From assembly GCA_016935955.1 (NCBI GenBank), contig JAFGPY010000355.1:1-12887 (forward strand): DNA of 12,887 nt. Direction: 5' to 3'. How positions within the stretch are numbered: position 1 is the stretch's first letter; every line of letters begins with the position of its first letter. Position numbers and translations under genes: made by a program. Below, in pieces: positions 6,435-12,887 of this stretch. This DNA comes from Planctomycetota bacterium (GTDB lineage Bacteria > Planctomycetota > Phycisphaerae > FEN-1346 > JAACEH01). The notes below the pieces were generated by a model that made no database searches, was not told where the DNA came from, and saw only the letters and a program-made list of their open reading frames with translations.

Positions 6435-7394
6435 TCACGATTTCAAAATCTGGTCGATCTGCTGCATCTGGTCGGCCGACAGCGGACCAAAGCTCATCGC
6501 CCCGGCGTTCTCTTCCACCTGCTTAACGGTCTTGAAGCCGGGAATGGGGATGGTGGCCGGACTGAGGGCCCAGAGCCAGCCCAGCGCCCCCTGGGCCAGC
6601 GTGCGGCCGCCGGCGGTCAGCACGTCGCGAACGCGAGCAAGCTTGGCAAGCAGCTCGGCCTGCGGCCCACCTTTCAGGTCCCACCCGTGCCGCACGTCGT
6701 CCTTGGGAAATGTCGTCGCGGCATCGAACTTGCCCGTCAGCAGCCCCATGCCCAAACACGAACGGTTAACGCTCGCCAAGTGCTGGTCACGGCAGACCCG
6801 GAGCATCTCGCGGTTGCCCTCCAGAACGTTGAACCGCTGCTGCACGGCTGCGCAGTGCGGCCCTTCGGCGAACAGGCTGGCCCGTACGGGGTCGTCGGTA
6901 CTCCAACCGTACCAGCGGATCTTGCCCTCGTCCACCAGGTCCTCCAGCGTGTCGCGGACGGCTACGGCTTTGCTCAGGTCGAAGTCCGCGCAGTGGAACT
7001 GATAGAGGTCGATCACCTCGGTCCCCAGCCGCGACAGGCTGTCGGTGCAGGCCTGCCGAACGTACTTCGGATCGCCACACCCGTCGCCCGCCTGCTTGCT
7101 CGTCTCGTCAAACGTCGTGCCGAACTTCGTGGCCACGACCACGTCGTCGCGCCGGCTGCCCAGCGCGCGGCCCAGAACGTGTTCGCTGTGTCCGCATCCG
7201 TAGACGTCCGCCGTATCGAAGAATGTCACGCCCAGGTCCAGTGCCCGACGAATCGCCCGGGCCGATTCCTGGTCGTCCACCACCGACCAGCCCACGCCGC
7301 GGTCTCCCCGCCAGAATGGGCCACCGATCGCCCAGCATCCCAACCCCATCGCACTGATCTCGATGCCGCTTCGTCCCAGGGTTCTCTTGAGCAT
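6435..7394 (-). CDS. Aldo/keto reductase (YhdN/GSP69-like)
   Basis: A cytoplasmic NADPH-dependent oxidoreductase of 319 aa with a TIM-barrel fold that reduces aldehydes or ketones; the natural substrate is unknown. The catalytic tetrad is complete: D60 and Y65 in FFDTADVYGCGHSE, K90 in VATKFGT, and H134 in DLYQFHCAD. Further family blocks are MGLGCWAIGGPFW (16-28), SRLGTEVIDLYQFH, KIRWYGWST (158-166), LGMGLLTGKF (214-223) and, in the cofactor-binding end, IPIPGFKTVKQVEENAGA (282-299). ATG 7394 is chosen: GGGAGGA precedes it by about ten bases and the standard MLKRTLGRSG N-terminus begins there; an ATG 13 codons upstream would add a Cys-rich stretch without family support. First gene of a two-gene unit with the DUF457 hydrolase; its promoter is at 7484-7512. 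Confidence 0.92.
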   Translation of the reverse strand: MLKRTLGRSGIEISAMGLGCWAIGGPFWRGDRGVGWSVVDDQESARAIRRALDLGVTFFDTADVYGCGHSEHVLGRALGSRRDDVVVATKFGTTFDETSKQAGDGCGDPKYVRQACTDSLSRLGTEVIDLYQFHCADFDLSKAVAVRDTLEDLVDEGKIRWYGWSTDDPVRASLFAEGPHCAAVQQRFNVLEGNREMLRVCRDQHLASVNRSCLGMGLLTGKFDAATTFPKDDVRHGWDLKGGPQAELLAKLARVRDVLTAGGRTLAQGALGWLWALSPATIPIPGFKTVKQVEENAGAMSFGPLSADQMQQIDQILKS

Positions 7395-7483
7395 GGCCAG
7401 CGATTCCTCCCGACAGAGTTCGCACCCGCACACGCCGATGCCGCGCGCCGCGACTCGGACACACCGCCACCCCCTTGCGGCTC

Positions 7484-7512
7484 AGCATAACCTCGCCGCC
7501 GAATAATGCCAA
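7484..7512 (-). promoter_or_regulatory. Sigma70-type promoter for the aldo/keto reductase gene
   Basis: Minus strand TTGGCA (7512-7507), 17-bp spacer, TATGCT (7489-7484); five and four of six consensus matches with ideal spacing. The predicted start near 7477 gives a leader of about 83 nt. Confidence 0.6.
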
Positions 7513-7558
7513 GACGCCACCGCCTGGGAATCCTCGAACGCGCGCCCGTCGCCCCGCC

Positions 7559-9781
7559 CTACGGCGCGACACTGTTGACGACAGTCAGTTCGACGGGCAG
7601 GTTGTTACCCTCGGGCTCCAAGGTCAACTCGGCGCGGAACGGCACCTTCTCGCCGCCGGCCTCCGGAGGAAGCGTCACGTCCGGGCCGGTGATGACCACG
7701 CGGGCCTTACCGGTCAGGGTGAATTTCATCGGTGTGCCCACGCGGCCCTCGCCCGACAGGTCGCCGCTGACGGTGACGGCGGCACCGTCCGGCAGAAGCT
7801 TCGGCCATCCCGACAGCTTGTCGGCCGTGACCAGCACGGCGCCCTTGGGGCTACGGACGCGGACCGGAACGCCGACCGTGGCCGGATACTCGCCGACCTC
7901 GATCTTGAAGTCGTCGCTCGTGCGGCCGTCGGACTCGATGCGGATGCGGCTCGTGCGGACCAGCGAACCGTCCTTGGTGTAGAGCCGCGACGACCAGACA
8001 GGCATCTGCCGCGGGAAGAGGTAGCCGAGGTCCTTCGGCTCGGGTTCGGCCTGCATGTCGTCGACGAGGATGCTGACATGGGCCCCGAGCGAGTAGCCGC
8101 GGGCGTGGCTGGCGAAGGTGAAATGGTTACCGGGCTTCTGCTCCCAGTGGGTCCAGACCGGGATACCGCAATTGTAGCCCCATTGGGCGATAATCGGCAG
8201 CTTGTGCTTCATGCCCACCTGGGCCGTGGCGTCGGGCAGCACCAGTTCCACGTCGCCGCCCTCCGGGTGCCGCTCGCTGATCAGCTTCTTCAGGCCGGTG
8301 CCTTCGCTGTTCATCACGGCCTCGAAGACATCCTGGTACCGACGCAGCATCTGCACCAGCAGCGGGTCGCCGGTCCGTTGCACGCCGACGACGAGCCAGT
8401 CCATGTGCGTCCGCGTGTAACCGCCATCGTAGTGAATACCCTTGCCCTTGTAGCGGTCGCCCTCGCCCAGCAGTGGGAAACCGCCGCTGAACTTACCCTG
8501 GGCGTCGGCGATCTCCCCCATGATCGGACGGTAGCCGGCCAGCACCTTCTCCTTCTGCGCCTTGTCCGGCAGCGCCTCGGCTATCATCCGCATGGCGATG
8601 GCGTAGCCGAGCACGCGATTGGCCCCGGTGATCAGGGTGTTGCCGCCAATGATGTCGTCGCGATAGTCGGCGATGTTCCCGGCCGCCGTGCGGGCCATGG
8701 CCCCGCGGTAGAACATCCGCTGGCAGAACTCGCGACGCGTCATCGTCTCGGGACCGATGGTAATCTTCTCGTCCAGTGCAGCCGCACCCTGCTTGTCCAG
8801 CGCCATGTAGCCGCACAGCAAGCCGTAGAGGGTGAAGCCGAAGGTGTACTCGCCGCTGGCGACCGTGTTGGCGCCGCGGCGGCCGTCCAGGAACGAACCG
8901 TCCCAGCACTGCGTCCGCACGGCAAAGTCCAGGGAATCCACAGCCGACCGCGCTCCTGCCGCGCCGCCGAAGCTCGCCACGAGGCCCGTCACCTCCTGGC
9001 AGCGATGCTGCAGGGTGAGGTCTTTCTCGCCGCCAGGTTCCCAGCGGCCGGCTTCGTCGTTGAACTTCAACCACCGGCGGCTCGGATCGTAGGAACCTTT
9101 CAGGTAGTCCACGAGCCGCAGGTTCGACATCGTGAACCGGGCCGGCTGAGCCTCCGCGCTACTGCCGCGTTGCGGGGCCCGCTGCGCTGAGGCCAGTGTG
9201 ATCTCGATGGTGTCAACCTGCTTGAGGACGGCCACGGCCTGCTCGACGTCGTCGTAGTTCAGGAAGGCCCAGTCGAGATAGATCTCGTGCCGCGCGTCGC
9301 CCCACGGGCTGAGTATGGGCACGATCGGCAGAATCGTCGCCGCTTCGCCCGAGGCCGTGAGCAGACGGCAGCCGACGCGCACCTCGGGCGAGGTGCCCGC
9401 GGCCGTCTCGACCGTGAAGGCCAGACCGCTGTGGTTGCTGACCATGTCCATGCGCTTGGCCACCCTGATGCGGATGAACTCGGTCGCCTCCGTACGGTAG
9501 GCCTTCGGTGCCGCCGTGGCCTCGATCGTCAAGGATGCCGGCGACCGTTCGACAACATCGAGCTTGCCGTGAGCCGTCAGACCTGACGGGAAGGCGATCG
9601 GCACCGACCGGGCCTCGTCGGTCTTCTGCTGCTGGATGGCGTGCTCGGCGGCCATGCGGACGTACTTGAGTTTGAGTTGCTGGACATCGTCCCAGTCCGC
9701 CCCACGGACCGGGGCCGCGCAGCAACCCGCCAGCACCGCGCCCACCGCCAAGGCCACGCAAACCACCTGTGCCGTCGTCAT
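7559..9781 (-). CDS. Large lipoprotein of unknown function, possibly carbohydrate-active
   Basis: A 740-aa exported lipoprotein: signal peptide ending in the lipobox LAGC with Cys20, followed by a second Cys. I do not recognise the family with confidence. By eye the layout is an N-terminal helical stretch (30-55), and a beta-rich region (about 60-228) like a carbohydrate-binding jelly roll with motifs such as EIYLDWAFLNYDD. A mostly helical centre follows (about 255-490) that could be an alpha/alpha toroid as in polysaccharide lyases. It contains CWDGSF (292-297), YTFGFTLYGLLCGYMALD (312-329), GGNTLITGANRVLGYAIAM (379-397) and HYDGGYTRTHMDW (450-462). The C-terminus (500-740) is beta-rich with Trp/His-rich segments (WTHWEQKPGNHFTFASHARG). 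Candidate catalytic residues, purely inferred, are H450, Y451, Y455 and H459. ATG 9781 has GGGAG 7 nt upstream. It diverges from the small lipoprotein gene at 9984. Confidence 0.8.
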   Translation of the reverse strand: MTTAQVVCVALAVGAVLAGCCAAPVRGADWDDVQQLKLKYVRMAAEHAIQQQKTDEARSVPIAFPSGLTAHGKLDVVERSPASLTIEATAAPKAYRTEATEFIRIRVAKRMDMVSNHSGLAFTVETAAGTSPEVRVGCRLLTASGEAATILPIVPILSPWGDARHEIYLDWAFLNYDDVEQAVAVLKQVDTIEITLASAQRAPQRGSSAEAQPARFTMSNLRLVDYLKGSYDPSRRWLKFNDEAGRWEPGGEKDLTLQHRCQEVTGLVASFGGAAGARSAVDSLDFAVRTQCWDGSFLDGRRGANTVASGEYTFGFTLYGLLCGYMALDKQGAAALDEKITIGPETMTRREFCQRMFYRGAMARTAAGNIADYRDDIIGGNTLITGANRVLGYAIAMRMIAEALPDKAQKEKVLAGYRPIMGEIADAQGKFSGGFPLLGEGDRYKGKGIHYDGGYTRTHMDWLVVGVQRTGDPLLVQMLRRYQDVFEAVMNSEGTGLKKLISERHPEGGDVELVLPDATAQVGMKHKLPIIAQWGYNCGIPVWTHWEQKPGNHFTFASHARGYSLGAHVSILVDDMQAEPEPKDLGYLFPRQMPVWSSRLYTKDGSLVRTSRIRIESDGRTSDDFKIEVGEYPATVGVPVRVRSPKGAVLVTADKLSGWPKLLPDGAAVTVSGDLSGEGRVGTPMKFTLTGKARVVITGPDVTLPPEAGGEKVPFRAELTLEPEGNNLPVELTVVNSVAP

Positions 9782-9919
9782 AGCAGGTCTCCCAAACTAC
9801 AGTCGGATGTGATTGCTTTCAGCGCGACCTCCTGCCGTTGAACCCCGCCCGGCCCGCCACGGTTCGGCCGTTCGGTGAAGGGATGCGTCGCCGGGATGCT
9901 CTTGAAGGGCTGGCGTCCT

Positions 9920-9933
9920 CCGTGATTTCACGG
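9920..9933. promoter_or_regulatory. Operator-like palindrome in the divergent intergenic region
   Basis: CCGTGA-TT-TCACGG is a perfect 14-bp dyad. It directly abuts TACACT (9934-9939), a 4/6 match to a -10 box for the plus-strand lipoprotein gene starting 45 nt further on, so a bound protein would sit between -10 and -35. No good -35 box is seen. The regulator and the promoter are both unproven. Confidence 0.35.
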
Positions 9934-9983
9934 TACACTCTTGCGACCGTGCTGGAACGGCGGCCAACGCAGGAGATGATGCC

Positions 9984-10424
9984 ATGACGAAAACGACAAT
10001 CGGTATCTGGTTGGCTCTGTTGGGATGCCTGACGGTGGCAGCAGGGTGCGCCAAGCCGCCGCTTCACCCGATGGGCGATGGGAGCTTCGTCACCGAGAGC
10101 CGCGCGACCGACATTGCCGGGGCCGTCGAAGAGGTGTTCCGCCGCCGCGGGTGGCAACTTGCCGATAGCGACGAGGCCGAACGGACGCTGGCCGACGGCA
10201 CGGTCGTCGTCGTAGCCACCTACCGCGGACGAACGATCCTCGGCAAACGCACTACCGTCGACGTGCAATACGAGACCGGCCAGCCGAGCCAGGTGCTTGT
10301 GCTCGTCGACGGCCGCCACGACCACGAGGCCTCCATGGCCGCTTCGGAACTGGAAAACCTTCTCGACCGCGGCCTTCCCACGCGCAGCCCCGGCGAGTCC
10401 CGCACGCCCCAGGTGCCGTACTAG
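9984..10424 (+). CDS. Small lipoprotein of unknown function
   Basis: A 146-aa protein with a lipoprotein signal: KTTIGIWLALLGCLTVAAGC, lipobox VAAGC, modified Cys22. The rest is a single small alpha/beta domain, starting SFVTESRATDIAGAVEEVFRRRGWQL (about 34-59), then beta strands around TVVVVATYRGR and TTVDVQYE and QVLVLVDG, then a helix (ASMAASELENLLDRGL). This is the helix-strand-strand-strand-helix shape of several small bacterial lipoprotein domains (DUF3568-like), but family membership is only a guess. AGGAG lies 8 nt before ATG 9984. It is the only plus-strand gene in the window and is divergent from the 740-aa lipoprotein; its 3' end faces the PIG-L gene with 89 bp between, where I see no clear terminator. 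Confidence 0.8.
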   Translation: MTKTTIGIWLALLGCLTVAAGCAKPPLHPMGDGSFVTESRATDIAGAVEEVFRRRGWQLADSDEAERTLADGTVVVVATYRGRTILGKRTTVDVQYETGQPSQVLVLVDGRHDHEASMAASELENLLDRGLPTRSPGESRTPQVPY

Positions 10425-10513
10425 CGGAACCGGTCAACACACAGATCAGGCCAAGGGACCCACGACAGGATTGAGGCGGCCGTTCGCAGTCGCCGGTTCA
10501 CTTGCCACGCGGC

Positions 10514-11344
10514 TCAGCACTTCTTCGCCAGGAACGGAAACAGACGGCGGACGGTCTTGGCGTCCAGCGGCGCGCCGAAGGGCGAGGCTTGAACGCCTTC
10601 GGCGTACTGGATCTCCTTGCCGCGCTCGGGGCCGTACTGATCGATCGCCCTGTCGCGCCACTGGTTGGCGAAGCCCTTGAGCCGCTCGCGGAATCGCTTC
10701 TCGTTCCAGCGACGGCGAGCGGCGGCGCCCTTGGGCACCTTGTCCAGGTAGCCCTGGTTGTACGGAATCCACTCATACCACTGCGACTCGTGACAATTGA
10801 TCATGGCCAGTTTCTTGCCGATCACCTTGTCCAGGTCGACGATCACGTCGGGCCGGAACGAGCCGCTCGTCGTGACCGTGCCGCAGCAGTAGGCATAGAC
10901 CGGGTTGCGCATCAGGTGCGGCGTCAGCGGGCACTGGCCCGGCACGGTGACCGAGTAGGCCGAGTCCTGCACGAGGATCGACGTGTAACGGTGGTCGGGA
11001 TGGTAGTCGTCGGGCGTGTGGGTCAGCACGATGTCCGGTTTGAACTCACGGATGATGCGGATGACGTCCTTGCGGGCCTCGAGCGTGGGCATCAGCTCGC
11101 CGCAATGCTGGTCGCGGACCAGGTACTTGATGCCCAGCACCTTGGCCGAGCGTTGCGTCTCGGCGTAGCGCCGCCGGGCCAGCTCGCCGCCGGCCATCTG
11201 GTAGTGGCCCGTGTCGCCGTTGGTCATCGAGACGAACTGCACGACATGACCATGCTTGACATACAGGGCGGCAAGCCCCCCTGCAGCAATGTCGCAATCG
11301 TCCGGATGGGCACCGATGACAAGCACCCTGATCTTCCTGGGCAT
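10514..11344 (-). CDS. PIG-L family zinc-dependent deacetylase (LmbE-like)
   Basis: A 276-aa protein of the PIG-L/LmbE superfamily, whose members remove N-acetyl groups from sugar amides such as N-acetylglucosaminyl conjugates; the substrate here is unknown. The N-terminal Rossmann-like start MPRKIRVLVIGAHPDD carries the metal-binding H13 and D16 and the likely general base D15. NGDTGH follows at 42-47. HTPDDYHPDHR (109-119) supplies the third metal ligand, H118, with H115 nearby. The C-terminal third (about 190-276), rich in Arg and Trp, is longer than the minimal fold and resembles forms frequent in planctomycete genomes (my recollection). No signal peptide, so cytoplasmic. ATG 11344 has the strong GGGAGGA 6 nt upstream. 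A promoter and a structured leader lie upstream. Confidence 0.92.
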   Translation of the reverse strand: MPRKIRVLVIGAHPDDCDIAAGGLAALYVKHGHVVQFVSMTNGDTGHYQMAGGELARRRYAETQRSAKVLGIKYLVRDQHCGELMPTLEARKDVIRIIREFKPDIVLTHTPDDYHPDHRYTSILVQDSAYSVTVPGQCPLTPHLMRNPVYAYCCGTVTTSGSFRPDVIVDLDKVIGKKLAMINCHESQWYEWIPYNQGYLDKVPKGAAARRRWNEKRFRERLKGFANQWRDRAIDQYGPERGKEIQYAEGVQASPFGAPLDAKTVRRLFPFLAKKC

Positions 11345-11383
11345 GAACGTCCTCCCTGCATGTCTTGAATGGCTACGTTCGCA

Positions 11384-11405
11384 TGGCGGCGCACAACGGC
11401 CGCCA
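11384..11405 (-). other. Hairpin in the leader of the PIG-L gene
   Basis: TGGCGGC (11384-11390) pairs with GCCGCCA (11399-11405) around an 8-nt loop, midway between the predicted transcription start (about 11432) and ATG 11344. No antiterminator alternative or U-run is visible, so function is unknown. Confidence 0.35.
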
Positions 11406-11438
11406 CGTCGCCCGTAGCGAGACAGTCTCCAGGGAGCA

Positions 11439-11468
11439 ACTGTATCGGCGTTCGTGCCGTCGTGTCAA
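11439..11468 (-). promoter_or_regulatory. Promoter of the PIG-L deacetylase gene with overlapping dyad
   Basis: Minus strand TTGACA (11468-11463), 18-bp spacer, TACAGT (11444-11439). The -35 is exact and the -10 matches four of six. An imperfect inverted repeat (ACAGT-CTCC at 11422-11430 with GGAG at 11433-11436 and ACTGT at 11439-11443) spans the -10 box and the predicted start, a position typical for a repressor site. The promoter begins 17 bp beyond the stop of the upstream gene. Confidence 0.55.
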
Positions 11469-11484
11469 CGTCAAAGGGGGAACC

Positions 11485-12708
11485 TTACGGCGCCGGCTCG
11501 GTGCGTTTCATGTCCAGACCCATGGCGGTCTTCTGGCCCATGAGCTTATAGATATGGCTGCGGCCGCCGGGCTCGTAGAGCAGATCGTGGGCCGCATCGA
11601 ACGTCACCTTGCCCGCCCCGGCGCCGGCCAGCTTGAGCCGCGCCAGGTAATCGTGCACGCGGCAGATGCGCTTGACCTCCTCGATCGCGTTCCAGAGCTT
11701 CTTGACCTGCTCGTTCCAGCGGGGAATCTGGCTCGGCTTCAGCGGTATGTGCTGCCAATTGACGACGTTCTGGTGCTGCTTACGGGCCGTGTCCAGCAGG
11801 TCCGACGCCGTGTCGATCATCAGGCTGTCGGCTGCCGCCTTGAACTCGACCAGCAATTCCTGTCCCGTCTTCGGATCGCCCGCGTAGACGTACCGCAGGT
11901 TGGCCCATGTCACCTTGATGCTGTTGACGCGAGCTTCGGCCGTCCGAGCACTCTTCATCTGCTCGATGCCGCGCTTGGCATTGCGAAGCTCAGTCGCCAG
12001 TTGATCGAGTATCAGTTGCCGCCAGGCTTCAGCATTGGTCAGCTTGGCGGCCATCTCCTTCGCCGCAGTGTCCGAGTCGTCCTTGGGCTGGCCGCGGCCC
12101 ATCAGTACGGCGGCCTTTTCGTGGTAGTTCTGCACGGCGGTATCGCGCACGCGCTTCTGCGCGGCACGGTGAGCATCGGCCGCAGCGGCAAAGTCTCCCA
12201 CCCGGGCACAGGCCATCGCCGTGGCCTCAGCCACGTAGTCCCAGACGAAGTCGTTGAAAACACCTTCCTCCAGGTCCATGATCTTCTTGCCGAGCGTTGC
12301 CGCTTCGGCATGCTGCCCCTTGTTGACCATCTCCACGACCTTCCGCGGCGAGCCGGACATCTCCTCCAGGGTCGAGGCATTCACGTTGCCCAGGTCCCCC
12401 ACGCCTCCGCCGCTTGAGGTGCTCACGCCCCCGCCGCCCTCAAGCAGGCTCAGGGCATCGTCCTTGACCGCCGGAGCGTCGGCCGTCCCCGCGCCGGATG
12501 AGCTCCCCGTGCCGCGAGGCCGGTCCTCGGCCAGCAGGGGCACCGACAATTCGGTCGAGTTATACTTCGGCATCTCCGTGGCGGCCGGCGGCAGGATGGT
12601 CGTCGGCAACTCGTCGGGCAGCACGTGCGATCGGACCTGGGCCTGGACATCCGCCGTGCCCAAGACCATGGCAACGGTCAACGTCAGGCAAACAACCAGC
12701 CGTTTCAT
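11485..12708 (-). CDS. Exported helical protein of unknown function
   Basis: A 407-aa protein with a Sec signal peptide (MKRLVVCLTLTVAMVLGTADVQA, likely cleaved after residue 23). I do not recognise a family. Residues 24-65 are Pro/Ser-rich. Residues 66-108 form a low-complexity Gly/Ser linker with an aspartate/leucine patch (VKDDALSLLEGGGG). From about 113 to 350 the sequence is almost wholly helical with TPR-like character, for example ARVGDFAAAADAHRAAQKRV (168-187) and the charged helix TELRNAKRGIEQMKSARTAEARV (239-261). The C-terminus ends DMKRTEPAP. A helical-repeat scaffold in the periplasm is the best guess. ATG 12708 is preferred over the ATG 15 codons upstream because the signal peptide begins there and GGAGGA precedes it. 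It reads toward the PIG-L gene, which has its own promoter 140 bp on. Confidence 0.82.
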   Translation of the reverse strand: MKRLVVCLTLTVAMVLGTADVQAQVRSHVLPDELPTTILPPAATEMPKYNSTELSVPLLAEDRPRGTGSSSGAGTADAPAVKDDALSLLEGGGGVSTSSGGGVGDLGNVNASTLEEMSGSPRKVVEMVNKGQHAEAATLGKKIMDLEEGVFNDFVWDYVAEATAMACARVGDFAAAADAHRAAQKRVRDTAVQNYHEKAAVLMGRGQPKDDSDTAAKEMAAKLTNAEAWRQLILDQLATELRNAKRGIEQMKSARTAEARVNSIKVTWANLRYVYAGDPKTGQELLVEFKAAADSLMIDTASDLLDTARKQHQNVVNWQHIPLKPSQIPRWNEQVKKLWNAIEEVKRICRVHDYLARLKLAGAGAGKVTFDAAHDLLYEPGGRSHIYKLMGQKTAMGLDMKRTEPAP

Positions 12709-12758
12709 GGGTCTTCCTCCCTGGCTTCTTTGACAGTGGATTATGCCGAACACAGTGC

Positions 12759-12787
12759 ACTATACATGGAAATGGTCGCTATGGCAA
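12759..12787 (-). promoter_or_regulatory. Sigma70-type promoter of the exported helical protein gene
   Basis: Minus strand TTGCCA (12787-12782), 17-bp spacer, TATAGT (12764-12759); five of six matches in each box. The predicted start near 12752 gives a leader of about 44 nt to ATG 12708, and supports that start, since the longer alternative ATG at 12753 would leave no leader. Confidence 0.65.
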
Positions 12788-12887
12788 CCCCTCAACTCCT
12801 CTGGAGTTTCCCCTGTCTTGGCGTGTGCGCAGAGGGTGGTTGTATCGGCGTAGGGCCGTTAGGTGAGACGAGCATGAGCGGTGCGGC

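Noticed and set aside
7475..9190. Plus-strand open frame of 571 codons opposite the 740-aa lipoprotein gene
   Set aside because: It lacks signal peptide, motifs and ribosome binding site. The minus-strand frame has a proper lipobox, a start with GGGAG upstream and protein-like composition.
9782..9919. Promoter for the 740-aa lipoprotein gene
   Set aside because: Only weak hexamers (CTGAAA with TGTAGT at 15-bp spacing) were found; below the level I can support.
9976..9987. Mini-ORF ATG-ATG-CCA-TGA overlapping the start of the plus-strand lipoprotein gene
   Set aside because: Its ATG directly abuts the AGGAG sequence with no spacer, so it is unlikely to be translated. Probably coincidence of the ribosome binding site sequence.
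10425..10513. Terminator expected between the convergent lipoprotein and PIG-L genes
   Set aside because: I found only a distant 7-bp repeat (GAACCGG near 10427 and CCGGTTC near 10493) and no compact hairpin with a T-run, so no intrinsic terminator is called.
12794..12808. Short hairpin AACTCC/GGAGTT upstream of the helical protein gene promoter
   Set aside because: A 6-bp stem with a 3-nt loop outside the predicted transcript; chance level and no functional context.

Overview
The window is GC-rich, gene-dense bacterial chromosome with eleven protein genes, ten on the minus strand and one small gene on the plus strand. No rRNA, tRNA, CRISPR array, integrase or transposase gene is visible. 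An Rnf complex, many exported proteins and lipoproteins, a PIG-L deacetylase of a type common in planctomycetes, and an interspersed hairpin repeat fit an anaerobic or facultative member of the Planctomycetota (Phycisphaerae-like). That assignment is an inference from gene content and style, since no marker gene is present.

Read along the minus strand from right to left, the layout is as follows. (1) 12708-11485 encodes a 407-aa exported helical protein of unknown function behind a good sigma70-type promoter. (2) 11344-10514 encodes a PIG-L family zinc deacetylase with its own promoter and a structured leader. (3) 9984-10424 on the plus strand encodes a 146-aa lipoprotein of unknown function, divergent from (4) 9781-7559, a 740-aa lipoprotein that looks like a multidomain carbohydrate-active protein but that I cannot place in a family. 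(5) 7394-6435 and 6417-5860 form a two-gene unit, an aldo/keto reductase and a YdjM/DUF457 membrane metal-dependent hydrolase, behind a TTGGCA-17-TATGCT promoter. (6) 5731-4736 encodes a ten-helix EamA/DMT-type transporter starting at GTG. (7) From 4653 to the left edge runs an apparent operon: PpiC/SurA-type foldase, AlaC-type aminotransferase, rnfC and rnfD. It is driven by an exact consensus TTGACA-17-TATAAT promoter, and rnfD is cut by the window edge. The rest of the rnf genes presumably lies beyond it.

The most interesting points are in the rnf operon. The RnfD flavinylation site reads DAMTGPS, with serine at the position of the conserved FMN-bearing threonine and proline in place of the preceding alanine. 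A 108-bp cloverleaf-like inverted-repeat element sits between rnfC and rnfD and ends against the rnfD ribosome binding site. Secondary points are several operator-like palindromes at promoters and two sizeable exported proteins without a recognisable family. I found no convincing new multigene system; most of the window is ordinary chromosomal content.
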